Positions 11,077 to 23,955 of a stretch of DNA of 64,000 nt are shown piece after piece (within the stretch, counting starts at the first letter, position 1; every line of letters begins with the position of its first letter). The stretch covers positions 4,422,655 through 4,486,654 of the forward strand of contig CM022368.1 in the NCBI GenBank assembly GCA_011800155.1, read 5' to 3'. Made by a program: the position numbers and the translations under genes. Under the pieces are notes generated by a model, which was given only the letters and a program-made list of their open reading frames with translations, had not been told where the DNA came from and searched no databases. Source of the stretch: Flammulina velutipes (Eukaryota > Basidiomycota > Agaricomycetes > Agaricales > Physalacriaceae).

Positions 11077-12690
11077 TTTACTAAAATGCGGCTTGACCAT
11101 TAAGTACGCCACCGTAGAATGTCATTTCGCATTCGTTCTTTCTTCCGGTCCGAATCCTCGAACGCCATTTCTTCCTAATTCCTGCCACTGTGGTATGTAC
11201 TTCAAGTACCGGAGCTCCCCGTATCCAATTGGTTGATGAATAAAGGCGAAATATCCCTTTGCAAGAACATTCATCTTTACAGTATCAGTCCAAGAGTTAG
11301 ACGAACGACAAGCGTGCCCTCAAGTCGTACGAACAAGCGCATGTGCACGTTGTCTATAATGCTCTCGGCCGAATCTTAGGCGTAAAGTCTTCTAAACCTG
11401 CCGCGCAAAGGCTGCTTCGCTAGTGCTCTCCTTATTGCTTCTATGACATGGTCTTTGCTATTGATCAAAGAGACGTCTGATTATTCCAAGCGTTCACAAG
11501 ACTAAAGCTAATTCATTAACGTTGCACATGGACGGTCGGATGGTAGACGGTATTTTTGCCATTCATGTCAACGAAGTACTTCTCTGGGTGTATAAAATCC
11601 TCCAGGTTCTCGCTAAGCAATAGACTCCAAATGTGACACAATGAATAGCAAGCCGTTCTCTAGCCGGCGGCTAATGCTGCATCTCACATTGAATCTGTGC
11701 ATATATGTAACTCCGATTCGTATACTTACTACGCTTTTCAAACTAACAAAACGTTAGCTACATTTACAAGTCTTTTCAAAGATATTGCAAGACACAATCA
11801 AAACAGCTCAACCATCTCGTACGCCACACTAACCAAAATAGTAACCCAAGTACCTATCACCTGCGCTCATCTTGATCGGAGGCAATACACAGCCCTACCC
11901 CGTCACTGTTCACATTCAACGAGTCGGTAAATTCCCGGACTGATGCAGAAAACAGTGGCGCTTCGACTCGCGTAGATCGGATCATGATGTTGATGCTTGT
12001 GTGGCGTAAGCAGGATGGAAACTTGAAGAGGAAACGACGTCGCCTATATCGCGCGCCCTCCCGATCGCCGAGAAGATTTGCGGTGTGCGTGGATTTGCGC
12101 GTACCTGGGCCTGATCTACTGGGTCCTACAGAGCACAACTTTGTGGGGCGGTTAGTGCCTATCTGGTGTGCCTCGGGTATTAGAGTTCAGGCCTTCGAGA
12201 CGCGGATGGAAGATAATGAACACTATGTTCAACCCTTACTGAACGTCCTTCTGTTTGACATTCGCGATGTGGCGCACCATATCATGTTTCGTCTTCAACC
12301 CGCATTAACGTTATGTAGAAGATGTATATCCGGTATACATCTACGCGACCCACAGGGACGTCGAGTTCAAGATGATAGAACACATTTTCGCACGTTTTCG
12401 ACCGTTTGTGGCAGATTTCGCTCACGCAACGCTATCAGGTTACACAGTACAGCTTTTATTCGAATTCAACTGGTATATGTACTTATGTACGCGAAGAAAG
12501 TATTAGACAACAGATACGTATGTATACGAGGATATCACCAAAACATAAAATAGTATTTAACATTACCAAAGAGACGACGACAGCCCAAGACGAAATGACA
12601 AGAAGGCCCGAGGCGAAAAAGAACGTGAATAAAAGAATGCAGAGCAGTAAAGAAGAATGAATATCGAAACAAAAAGAGTCCGTCGAGGGC
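11077..12690. other. No confirmed gene; one possible TATA-driven start at 11641
   Basis: A TATAAAATC at 11591 precedes an ATG at 11641 whose short frame (MNSKPFSSRR, then LMLHLTLNLC) looks signal-like, but no downstream exons could be joined in phase. From 11984 to 12553 a plus-strand frame is open for 189 codons, with GIRVQAFETRMEDNEHYVQP and VLLFDIRDVAHHIMF, but it has no recognisable domain, and a minus-strand frame (11857-12138) overlaps it. Unresolved. Confidence 0.25.
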
Positions 12691-12946
12691 TACGTGTTAT
12701 CGAGAAGGTCCATCGGGATAATAACCGTACTGGGCGGGGGCGTTGAACCACGGCTGTTGTTGTTGCTGCTGCTGCTGATAGGGAGCGTCGTACGAAGGGC
12801 GATAAGGAGCAGAAGGTGGTGAGAACTCGGCCGGAAACCCGTCGAACGGTTCAGTTTTGAAGCCGCCATTGGCGTGGCCATTTACGCCGGGACCACCGTT
12901 GGATACGGAGGCGCCGTTGTTGAGGCCATGATCGTAGGCGTTGAAC

Positions 12947-14142
12947 TCATAGTCTGCGAGTTCCATGTACCTCGTGTGATGCTGCTGCTGCTGCTGCCTC
13001 GCGGTCACGTTGTTGTGCGCCTGCTGCTGCCAATAGGGAGGCTGCTGCAAGTGAGGGCTGTACATTGGCGTCGGAGTCATTGCAGAGTTCCATGACCGAG
13101 AGGCGTCGTGACTGAGGTCGAGACTCGGAGCCTGCCTCGTCTGTAGCTCTGGCGGAGTCTTGGGATGCGGGGACGTGGAAGGAAAACGGTGAATCGTTTG
13201 TATAGTCGTAGAGGGAGGGTTGTACCATGCCGGGGGCTGTGGCTGGTGCTGTGCCAGGTCTGAAGCTGAAGAGGGGGGGATAGGCAGAGCTGGTTGTGCT
13301 TGGCCTTGGTCGAAATAGTAAGTTGGGCTGGGAGAAGGGGACGAGCGAAGAGAGGGGTGGGAGGACCGTTCCGCCTGCCGTTGTGGGCCTAGAGGATGTG
13401 CCGACGGCGGGGAGGCTGAATGTCGGGGAGAGGGCGTGACCGTTGAGGGAAGAGTGGGCGGAGAGGGGTGCGTGGGGGTCACGAAAGGACTGGCCGGGTG
13501 CTGATTGCTGTTGGGACTGGGATTGGTCACGAAAGGACCGAAAGGAATGGTTCGGAGGCGGTCCGCCTCCACCGCCACTAACAGGCGGAGTCCCAGACGT
13601 AGGAGTCTGGATGTGCCAGGTGTCCCCGCCCTCGTACCCAGTCGACGTCCCGGGCCGGATGGAAACAGACTCCATCTTGGGCGCCCGACGCGACGTCCGC
13701 GACTTGGACGCTGCTGCCATCGTCGCGTGCAGCGTACTCAGGTCGCGCATCATCTTTTCGTTGTCCTCCTGCTTGTCGGCGTGCACAGTCTGCGCATGTT
13801 GGCGCAAGTTGTCCAGCCGCGAAAATTGCTTGCCACAGTGACAGGTGAAAGGTCGCTCGCCGGTGTGTTTCCTACGACCATAAGCATCGTCGTCGTCGTC
13901 TCTGTCGAGAAAACATACCGTATATGCCTCGCGAGGTGCTCAGATCGGCTGAAAACCATTCTGCACTCGCCGTAACCGCGACACTGGAACGTCTTCGCCG
14001 GGGCTGGACGATACCTCTTGGTGACTGCAGCAGACGATGGAGGCGGTACGACCATTGTAGCCATTTCAGTTTTCGTCGTCGTCGTCGTCGGCGTCGTCGA
14101 GTTCGAATAGTGTTTTTCAGGGGGACCAGGGGAGAGGGACAT
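12947..14142 (-). CDS. C2H2 zinc-finger transcription factor (Usv1/Msn2-type)
   Basis: Two exons, 14142-13919 and 13871-12947, joined by a 47-nt intron (donor GTATGT, acceptor GTAG) that splits the Arg codon of [10 protein letters not shown]; 382 codons. Two tandem zinc fingers sit near the N-terminus. Finger 1 is C54-x5-C60-x12-H73-x3-H77 and finger 2 is C85-H-C87-x12-H100-x4-H105 ([18 protein letters not shown]). The linker HTGERPF is canonical. The rest is disordered, rich in Ser, Pro, Gln and Gly, and contains [11 protein letters not shown], a short motif found after the fingers in fungal Usv1-like regulators. Expected role: nuclear DNA-binding regulator of stress or carbon response. A second frame (13578-12697) is also open and may belong to the real C-terminus through a missed intron or frameshift; it encodes [18 protein letters not shown] and poly-Gln. 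Confidence 0.8.
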
Positions 14143-14199
14143 GAAGGGGAAAGGAACAGAAAGACTCCATCATTTTATCGCCCTCGTGCCTGATTATCT

Positions 14200-16140
14200 C
14201 AGCGGAGTTTGAACCTGTTGCCCCTATGTCGCTTCCGGCATCATCGCAACCACGTGCTCTCGTGGCGATAGCGCGGTTATCCATCCCCTCGTACGAAACC
14301 CATGGAACGTGGCCGTAGAGGGCGTAGCGTGCAACGTTAATGCACTCTTTCATACCCATACTCCCCGTGGCGACGCTGGGCAGGTAATGCAAGCTTTGAC
14401 TCTCGGTCGTAATCGGTACCACATGCTACCGACAAGAGGCGTCACCATTGGCTCCGTACGGATCACACCTATAGTCTAGAGCTCAGACGCAGCTCGTCAT
14501 CCAGCGTTCAAGTCCAACAGTCCATCACTCATGTGCTCGTTATCCTATCAGAACATTCATTCCATCTGCCAGCAAGCCATCAGATCTACAAAGCGAACAT
14601 GTCTTCAAACCACCGAACCTCCATTAATCACGTCCTTTGTCTTTTGAAACGATCCGCCTATCCTCCGCGACACTTTCTGGCATTACCAAATGCAAGGACT
14701 CGCGGCCCGACCCCCGTGCCTTCGTCGCTGCGCCACCTCCTTTCGTCGTCCAACTTTAAAAAACGTCTATTTCTCCACACCCATAACGAGGCATGTACGT
14801 GTGCTACTTGTATGGTTCCGTCTCCGTCTCCGAGCTAGGTCAAGGAACAGAGAAGTGTTGCCTGGGACCTAGCATACCTTATATTCTCCGAGGTAATATG
14901 TGGGAACGACTTTCGCTCGTACCGGGCGCATTTGCGTATGGACATTGACGATGCTCGGACGGTATTCATTTTCGCTCTCCGATAGCCTAGCCCAGCATTT
15001 CATTATACCCACGCAATGAAACATAGGGATGATAGCGTCGTCAAGTACTCCTATTGATTCTACTGCGCCACGATCGCTTACCGCTTTTCAGCACTGCTTT
15101 GATGAACAGGGCGCCAGGACCGTTCAACGTTAAACGTTAATCCTACCTGTGCTCGAAATATATTGTGATCATCCACGTCCGTACCATGTCCGTCGTTGAA
15201 TGTTGTGAGTAAAGATGATCTGGGATATTGTCCGGACGTATTTCAATCACTCGCGATCGCTCAACGTCCATAGGAAATTCGGCTTCCCCTGTCGTTCGTT
15301 ACATTTACGCTATTGCAACGGATAACGATTCCTTACTAAGTAATGTCCACCAGGTGGAGGCCTTATCGCGCGAAAAGCAGCGAGGAGGTCAGTGAAATGA
15401 CTAACATATGTCGGCCGTACGAACGAGCGCGTCCACCGGTTACTGAACCACGTAGGGATCCGTTGGAAATGCGCAGCGTTTGCATCACGTACGTTGACGT
15501 TTAACCGGGAGCGTATTGAGCTCTTCAACGTGGAAGGCGAACATCCTCATTTGTTGGTACAATTTAGTATGCTAACACGACGGCGTGAGCGCCAGCTGAA
15601 CATCGATATCAATATCAGTACCGAGGTAGGAGAGGTAGATATCTATCGATGGATGGCAAGTATGTTGATGTCATGTAGACGAATGAAAGCATCAAATGGA
15701 AACTTCTTCATCGATTTCCTGGCCTCTATGAAAGATACATACAGTAACATTGTTTCTGAGCTGACGTCCTGAGGGCGCGAAGGCAGGAACGTGATCTGAT
15801 CAAGAGCGCGCCGGGCGGCAGGCATTTGACCTCCTTGTCCCCGACCACCATGGCGAAACTGACTGCTAACAGTTGAGCCCGCGACGACAGGTGTGCTTGT
15901 TAAGAGCATCCTTTTTCTTTGGCTGAGCGACGTGTAGGCGCTACGTCTGATATGCCCAACGAAGCAAACGATAAACGACGACTACTGACGGGTGTACGGA
16001 GACCATGAAATGGTGGACGAGCTCGCTCGCTAGGTGCGTTTGGGTAAAATTGTAGTTTCCGTCACTGAACACGCTCGTAGCTTTGAACGCCATCGTTCAT
16101 AGCCCTTCCTCTCGTCCGCATGCGCTTTGACTGAAAGGAT
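14200..16140. other. No recognisable gene
   Basis: Only short overlapping frames. The best is 15494-15772 (plus): ERQLNIDINISTEVGEVDIY followed by NGNFFIDFLASMKDTYSN, 92 codons, coding-like in composition but without a family match or splice-consistent partners. Confidence 0.3.
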
Positions 16141-16150
16141 ACGTTTCCCA

Positions 16151-16858
16151 ATGGCCCTGTCCCCTACGCCTCCATGGCCCACTGAAAATGGTACTCGCTG
16201 CGTCGTTCGGCGTCTCGGACGAGCTACCAGAGCATTGGTGCGTCGGCGGTACATCCCGCCAGGCTATGAGCGAGCAAGGGCCACCATGGACTTTGGACGG
16301 CTATGTTGGAGAACGCCTGCAGACACGCACGGACGCTTCACAGTCGTCTTCGCATTGCTGTTGGTTTTGGACCTCGACGTGAATCGTTGCATATGCCTCG
16401 TACGTTGACTCCCTCTCTAAATCTTCGTGTACGAACGATGATGAACAATTATTTTAGAACCAACATTCATCGTATCCCTACGATCTGGATACCCTCTTCT
16501 TCGTGCTGTGCCGCGTTTAATGCCCGAGACCCTCCCTCTGTCCGACGCCAAACCATGGACGCTGCCTGACCGCATACTCGTGCCGGAAGATTGGTATGAC
16601 ATGTTTGCGCAAGTCGAGTCGCGTCGCGTCGGAAATACTTTGAGACCCAGAGGACTCCCTGGTATTGTGTCTGATGACCTTCGAGGCGTACCTCCGATGG
16701 ATGACCAGCCAGGGAGCGCGCATCGTTGCATACTCCTGATATGTTGACTTTCCTCCGTAGTTTTGCATATGCTAACGAACATGTTAGATATCGGAATCAA
16801 GTTCCCATACCTACGTTTCCTTCTCCTGCAACGATCCGGAGAACCTCCCCCTGCATGA
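16151..16858 (+). CDS. Hypothetical gene, weak model
   Basis: A plausible exon chain on the plus strand. A frame around 16303-16399 (MLENACRHARTLHSRLRIAV, ending HMP) has a donor GTACGTTGAC at 16400. An acceptor ATTTTAG at 16458 continues in phase to PTFIVSLRSGYPLLRAVPRL, DAKPWTLPDRILVPEDWYDM and FAQVESRRVGNTLRPRGLPG. A further intron may end at CATGTTAG (16788). The 16508-16747 segment looks genuinely coding. No domain recognised; the start codon is not settled. Confidence 0.3.
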
Positions 16859-16879
16859 GACCATCGTCTCCGCCGACGT

Positions 16880-18510
16880 CAAATCTTCGAAATTGACGGA
16901 CCTATCAGCATGAATGGAGAATAAGAGAGCACGGCGTAGGGTGGTTGATGCTTGTTCGTGCGCGTTACCCCAGCGATATGTTGACGGACAGGGACTCTCC
17001 AGCTACCTGCCTTATACGCTATGTCCGTCTTCCGCTTCGTCATACTCGTGTAATAATGTCCCTTTCTCCTCGCGGAATTCAATTCTTTTTCTACGTCTTT
17101 TCCCCGAAGGGAGGTTCGATGTTTGAATGCTGCGATTTGTTCTTCGTCTTGTGCTCGCGCATCCCCCCACTGCATCATGAGGCCTATCAGGAATTTCAAG
17201 CTCTCGACGAGCTCTAGCGTTGGCAACGAGTTGACGAACCCTACGTTGGTTATCATTGCCGTGTGTGTTCCTTTCTTTCCAACGACGACCGACCACGGGC
17301 ATGGCGTCAAGAGTCGAGGCAAAGGACCGCTGAAGTAGGAGACGGGACACGGACGCAGAGTATTGCCTAGCGTCAGCGATGATTCCATCGTTCTGCTTCC
17401 CTTCCCAGTCCTGGGATGCGAGGAGTTGTTGGGCAAGGAGGATCCTGGACAAACTAGTGACGCGTACGTTATTCCATGCCTTCAAGATCCTGACCTCCCA
17501 TTGATAGAAATCTCTATGTCACTTTTCTCCATACGGTGCACCGGACCCCCGCTGTCAGAAAGGCGCATTCGCTGACTAGGGTGCGATAGTCAATGTGACC
17601 TTAGGCATCATGTGTCCGAGCTCGTCGACGGGGACAAGGATTGTGCTCCAATAAGGGAGTATTGACCGATGGATGGTTCGGCGATGGCTCTACCGTTCGG
17701 CGACATTCGCGATACAGTGCGTTATTTCATATCCCGTTCATCGCATATCTCGGCCGTTCATAATCCTTCTGCAATCGCCGATGCTGGAGACAAGTGCTAC
17801 CAACAATTTGGAAGTTACGAGAGGTCGTTCGGGATACGGCCTGACTTCATTCATCACTGCAGAGACGCGTCCATCAAGGTTGGTGGAGCTATTTGAACAG
17901 GGAGAGAAGGAAGGAGACAACCCGACACTTATCAACAATCGAAGGGCTTCGGATAACGTGAACTGGCGTCCAGAGCAGAGGATGAAGAGTTGGATATCAA
18001 TGAGATTGTATAGATAACGTGTAGGAGGTGTAGTCTAGACTAAGAGCAAGCTGGACGTCCAACTAAAGGAAGATGGAACTTTATGTACCGGGATTAACGC
18101 GTGCCGTGAATAATTAGATCAGCCATCTGGCGCTTGTCCTGAACCACCATCATCCACCTTCTGAAGAGCTCCTCTGACCTATGGTCGACTGCGAGAAGCC
18201 CGCAAAAGCTGGAACGATGTATATCCTTCACAATACAATGCCGGGAGAGTTGACCGTTCCATCTTCGCCGGGACCGTAGTACGAAAGGAGAAGCGGAAAC
18301 GCGGAGCAGGAGGTCTCGAGGAAAGCCGTCGGGAGCGCTGGCAGAGCAGTCCACAGATTAGACCGCGTCAAGGATACCAAAGTCGATGCGTCGCAGGGCA
18401 CGCATTGATGCTGGTACGTGTTAATGACTTTCGCTCGTTGAAAGTACCCATTCGTTCGTTATAGCCATAGCCGCCGTCCTTGCCTCCTACTCTTTTACTC
18501 CCAAATCTTT
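16880..18510. other. Unresolved coding-like fragments, no family
   Basis: Minus-strand 17436-16879 is open for 185 codons and includes GTHTAMITNVGFVNSLPTLE and LVESLKFLIGLMMQWGDARA. Plus-strand 17669-17896 is open and includes GDIRDTVRYFISRSSHISAV. Neither shows known motifs or a consistent exon chain. Confidence 0.25.
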
Positions 18511-18514
18511 CATA

Positions 18515-19060
18515 GCGAGCCAGGGATGAAGGCGTCGTCTACGCTGAAGCGCAAAATTTGGCCAGTACAGTGCGTCGTCTTCCTCTTCTTCTTTATCCGC
18601 ATACCGCTCCTTATGCTTTCGCCTCAGCTGATGGACATGCCTGCAAATATGGAACCCAACCGTCTTCTGCGAGCATGCAAAAACCACATTCGAGACAACG
18701 TCGAGGTCATCACCTAGCGCGACGAAGCCTGGCGACATGTAAGTCGTTCCTATCAACTTTCGCTGTGCCCCACTCACATTTTCCAGGATCTACTACGATG
18801 AACGGCAAATCAGTCGAGGTAGACAACGCGGAAGTAGATGGACGCTTTGTCCTTGCTGGTATGATATTCGTCCTTCTCTTTCCGTCATGTTGTAATCTTC
18901 GAATCCAGATGCCATCTACTTGGTGCCCTCCGAATTCAAGCCGCATACACTCATAGACGTAGCTACTCGTCGCCCTCGGCAAGCTCTTCTCTGGCACCAA
19001 CTCTGACAACATGTCGTTACGACACGCGTTGCCAGCAAAGTCAAGTACGCACATCCTACT
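18515..19060 (+). pseudogene. Leucine aminopeptidase (peptidase M17) pseudogene
   Basis: Three recognisable fragments of the C-terminal catalytic domain of fungal M17 aminopeptidases, in correct order and strand. Fragment one, 18522-18569, encodes DEGVVYAEAQNLAST and is followed by a donor GTGCGT. Fragment two, 18628-18725, encodes LMDMPANMEPNRLLRACKNH and RDEAW, with an in-frame TAG between them (18715-18717). Fragment three, 18797-18960, encodes NGKSVEVDNAEVDGRFVLA and then, after a GTATGA...CCAG intron, DAIYLVPSEFKPHTLIDVAT. A last piece, ALGKLFSGTNSDN, follows in a shifted frame near 18974. The whole central block with the first metal-binding Lys/Asp residues, normally over 100 residues, is missing between fragments two and three. 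Introns are retained, so this is a decayed DNA copy, not a retrocopy. Confidence 0.8.
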
Positions 19061-22000
19061 GCGAGCGCATCCCAGTCCTGTCCGTATACGGTTTCGCGTT
19101 CGAGCCATTGGCTCCTCGATCCCCCAAGATGGAGAAGTTTGGACGATTACCTGAAGGTCGATCTGACGGTGTTGTTTTGAAACACCTTCCTCTGCTTTCC
19201 CAAAGATACTCGCTGTGCGGATGCACGTTTTTGGGTCTGATTGGCGGAGGGGAACGCATTGGTGGGATCAGCAACGATGGATGCGGGCGTGTACTGATTG
19301 ACGGTTGGTCGCTGAGACTGGCGGTAGTTGGGTTTTTGAGCGTCAGTCCTCGCAGGCGGAAAGGAAGATGCTGCGGGACTTCAAGGGGGATGTCGTCGAT
19401 GATGGAAGGAGCAAAACACTCTCACCTTCAACTTCCCTACATGACCATCCTCCTGCTCCAGCGCGAAATCCGTTCACCTATCATCCTACCGACTGTGCGT
19501 TCCCTCCGTACTCTTCTTCGTGGACTGGTGTATGTTCTCGACGTCGACGAGGATCATTATTGATTACCAGTTAGTGCGTACTGTGGGTTCTGGAACATCC
19601 TTTTCCCCAATCGCTCGACTTCCCTGTCGCAGTGTCCGATTAGGGGAGGGAAGAACACATAGATCACTTTGGCGCATCCTTGCATGATGGCCGACAACGA
19701 AAAGCAGGAATCAAACAAAGGAGAACACTGAGGCGACGAGGAAGACAGCGGGAGGTATTGCATAGAGGCAAGGAGGGCTAGCACTGGGATATTTTCGGAC
19801 GGGGACGCGGCGGTAACAATGGGCGCAGGTGCTGACGGAAAGCGGTTGGAGCACTTCGTGGACGGCTCACGCCTCCCTAATTGATATATACATCATACAT
19901 CAATGTTTTAACCCGATGCTAAATACCTGTACCAAATGTTATCACCATACTCGACACTGCGTCACACCCGTCTCGACGAGTGTTCCTCTCAGTAACTTCC
20001 TTAGCCCATATCAAGTTGAACGTTAGACCACAGGTGAGTGAAGTCAAGAACGAGTGTGCGTCAACAGCCAGGGACATGCGAGAGGACCTGTGAGAAGTTG
20101 TATGTATGGGGTGTGTCAAATACGGTAGAGAAGATATTCTGACGCTTCGACAGCATCCAGAAGACGGGCATCGCCGCGGAGAAAAGTCTGCAGGTTGGCG
20201 GCTGCTCCGTAGCAAGTTTATGACAGACGATGCCAAGTAAGAGTGCGTGTTAACCCTACGCTACGATGCATGTCGTATACAGCGACCAAGGCATCGGTCT
20301 CCCTGCTTAGAGGAATTTCTTAGAGCCGCAGGCGGTACGAGTAAACCACCTGCATAGCTCTTTCGAAATGGGGCAAGAGGAAACCGGTCGGTCATAGTCC
20401 AATGTGGAATTCCGACGCGAGCTACGCAACTGCGAGGGAACAGTGTGGATGTCATGCGTATTCCATAGGGCGGTCTTCCCAGATCGTGCAGCTTCAACGA
20501 TCAAGTCGGGTTCGTGTCGTAGTTATATCGGCAAGGCAGTTAAGAACGAAGACAATCGCCTGGTGAAGAGGTCTAGGCGTCGGAATTTCAGTCAGAAAGG
20601 CCAAAGATGTGAGCAGAAAACGCACCTGGGCTGCGCAACCTCGGAGGACATCCACCTCCCTTCTGTCCATGCGATCTTAAATTGTACGCCGTTCGCGATA
20701 TTCGACAGTCCAGGCTGACCGAGGATCAACGAGATGTGGTGGTCGCAACTTGTCTTGATATTCATCGACACATCCCGATCGCGCATACCGCCGAATCGAA
20801 CTGAAGACGGCGAGTTAACACCCCGAAAGCTCAGCTTGGTGGTTTTGTCGAAGGCTTCGGTAATCCCTTTGTCCTCCTCGTCGAATCACGTTCCCTTCAG
20901 CCGTTCCGGATTGTTGCATATATGAGTTGAAGTGATACTATAACTACGCTGAGTGAGTAGATTGAAGATATTGACGAGCCCGTCGACTGACGAAGACCGA
21001 ACCTCGTAACCGACCTGAACAACGAAGTTAGACACCAGCGGTCAGAGAAACCATAAGGACATACACTGCATCACCACGATCTCCTCATACTCTCCGATCT
21101 CCGTCTTCCTAAACGCACCAAGATCGTCCGTACCGCCTCCCGCATCGAAGATAACTGTTCCCTCGAAATCCTAATATGCGCCACATAAGCAAAAACAAAA
21201 ACAAAACAGAAGCGTATAAACGAAGCATATCTTTCTCCATAAATGTTCCCCACGAAACGCAAAAATGAACTTTTCGTGGACATGGACAGCTCTGCCTCCG
21301 CAGTTGCAGCCAAAAGCCGTTGAGGGCATTACACCTCGCGCTGTTCTCCCCGGACTCTGAGCTCGGTGGGGTGACCTGGCTGAGAGAGCTGAGATTGCAC
21401 GCAACGACAGCCGATTCGCCAGTTCAGCTGCTACATTGCCAACCGGTTGGAAACCGGGGCTGGTGGAAAACTCTCGATGGCGGCGACGGAACATGTCCAA
21501 TGTTGTGACGCGCAGCAATCCGTTCGTGTACTATGTGGTGACAACAATCGTAGATTCGGTGGGGATACAGTACACTGTGCCGCCTAGACATAAGTGGTAT
21601 CTACTACGGGCGGTCAGAAATTGAAACATTGGCTCTGTCTCTAGGTACTCACCTAATCATCGCGAACGACATCTCCTCTTGAACAGCCGTCAATCCTTCA
21701 CGTCCTATCAAAGGATTTGAACATCTGCTGAAATGTCCTTCTCGACGCTCGACACCCAGCCTGGCTATCCAGCCCATTTTCCTGGTCCTCGTACCATCGC
21801 GACTAACCCGGCAGGTACTACATTTACTTCCTTCATCCTTCCAAGCGTGCCAAAGCGCTTGCTTAGGCGCAGCGTGTTTCGTCTCCGAGGGTACGGCAAT
21901 GACCGGTAGTCGTAAGGTCGTCGTAGGGATCTTGGCTCTCACATGGAGATTGTATCAGGAGCCACAGAAAAGAATACTCGTCATCGTCTAGTCGTTGTCG

Positions 22001-23530
22001 AGGTTGGCGCAAACGGTCTCGAGGTTGATCATGATGGCAGGAAGGAAAAGGCGTCGCGCTGTTGATTCTTGTTTACCCGCTCTTCCTCTGACCTCTACCA
22101 CGACCATCGTCCTTCCATGCGGACGTTCTCTACTCAGAGCTCAGCGTTCGTCTCTAGGGATTAGACTTTTGCAAGATCCTCGAACGTCAACAGGTGCGCG
22201 ACATGCCCTACGTACCAATTTGCACTAACCTATTCATATCCTACAGCGTCTAGCTACGCCCATCCACGGTGCGGGCAGCTCACTTGTCGCAGCCATTCGC
22301 ACCGCCCATGAGACGCGCAGCCACCATTGCTCGGGAACGATCCGCGTCGTCTGGAGGCCCCCGCCGTGTTTGACATCAGCTAGGAATTGCCCCACCAAAA
22401 TCTTCGTTGGAGGCTAGAGAATAGATGCCGGTGATATCGTGTGCTGTATCTTCGCATCGTCGTCCTCGTTGTCGTCCCATCGTCCTGGTTATTCATGTAT
22501 TCCGCATTTGGACGACAAGGCGGTTATGACAACACTGGCAATTGCGCTATACAATGTCCAGTGCGTTCACTGTCACCTTCCTTCTCTCTATGCATTCTTA
22601 CCTGTTTCAGAGGCATGCCCCGTCGTTTCGCATCGAAACTCAACCATGTACGCGTCGAAGAACGAAACACCGGCAAACACTAGCCTGCCTCTCTTCGAGG
22701 AGGAACCTCTCTGCGTTCATCACGACAGCTCCGATGCGCTTCTCTCCATCGACGTATCGACCCTCCTAGACGAACATATCACCAATCTTGCCCTCGCGGC
22801 TGCGCAAAAAACTGAGACGTCGGATTTACTGCATTTGTCAGAGGTTCGTCGCTAAAGCTTTGCATCCGAACGTTATCTGACACCGTGGGCACGTAGAGTT
22901 CCCCGCGCGTTCTTTCGTCGTCAACGTCAACGTGAATGTCGTTCATCTCAGCAAGAGCATCACTAAGGTACGGAAGCTACCTCTAATCTTGCTTCTGCAT
23001 CCTCATATCGTTGTAGTGCGGATGTAGGCTTTCGGACTCGCTCAGGCGGGAGCGCATACAGCTATGCAAGGATCTTATCAGGCTGTAAACCGCTTCGTAG
23101 CTCTTCTCTTTATCTCTCCGTTCCCCTTGCCTATAAGATTATATCCCGCACTACTCATCTGAATCAAAATCTTACCCAGTACCATTCCAAATCATAGTCT
23201 GGAGCACAAATCGGCTCCGACACACAACAACCGGGAAACGGCTTGACTGCTCGTCCTCAATTCATCATGGTACATCTTTGGGTCTATGGAAGACAGTGCG
23301 GTTGTCCAGAGACGCAACATGCAGACGTCTCACACCCTCAATGCGGCTTCGTAGTGTTCACTGGCTCAAAAATGAATGGATGTATGCGCGCGCAGTCTAT
23401 GCTTAACACTCCGAATGTGAACGATGGTTGAATGTAAACCTGTATATAAGGGCCTGACACGACCGGCGACGACGCCGTACCAGGTTTCCCTCCTAAATGT
23501 AATCATAGGCGTACTATTTAGAATGAATGT
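19061..23530. other. Gene-poor stretch, nothing recognisable
   Basis: About 4.5 kb of short, mutually overlapping frames. The most coding-like pieces are 20786-20592 (minus; MNIKTSCDHHISLILGQPGL) and 22620-22855 (plus; SDALLSIDVSTLLDEHITNL, preceded by an intron-like GTGCG...TTTCAG). None can be tied to a family. No repeats or structural RNAs noticed. Confidence 0.3.
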
Positions 23531-23534
23531 AAGA

Positions 23535-23955
23535 TCATTCTGTCTCGTACTCGTAATCGGACAAGTCTTCTGGACGCTCATAACGTCCATCTTCATCTAG
23601 GTATCTCAACAAGGCCCACTTTCGTCTACTGTAATCCTCGCCATGATCAAGCAAAAACCCTTGCTACAAACCATAAATAATCAACTCGGTATCCCGCCGC
23701 CGTGGAATGAGAACATACCCTTTGCAAATCCACGAGCGTCTGTATCGGCCCGCCATCTTTCCTAGTCATAGCATTCGCATTGACCTTCCGCGGATAAGTA
23801 GCATTGTACGGGTACTCCCATCCATCTACGACTTGAAACATTGTATGCACGTCATCTTCGTTGATGTATTTGAGAGCAACGGTTGGTCTGGCATGGCGGG
23901 TATCATTGCTGACTCTGAACCTGCGGATGGTAGGGGGGAGTAGCTGGAGGGTCAT
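23535..23955 (-). CDS. Small conserved-looking protein, 121 codons
   Basis: Two phase-0 exons, 23955-23719 and 23663-23535, with a 55-nt intron (GTATGT...TTGTAG). The start MTLQLLPPTIRRFRVSND is the first Met of a frame that stays open to 24043 without another Met. The body includes TVALKYINEDDVHTMFQVVD and GWEYPYNATYPRKVNANAM. The tail is acidic and charged (RRKWALLRYLDEDGRYERPE, ending DLSDYEYETE). No signal peptide, membrane segment or catalytic motif. Composition and clean splicing argue that it is a real gene, and the aromatic, charged C-terminus is reminiscent of small mitochondrial or ribosome-associated proteins, but I do not recognise the family. Confidence 0.65.

Noticed and set aside
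13443..13975. Plus-strand frames of 132 and 156 codons
   Set aside because: Antisense shadows over the GC-rich, low-complexity exon of the zinc-finger gene.
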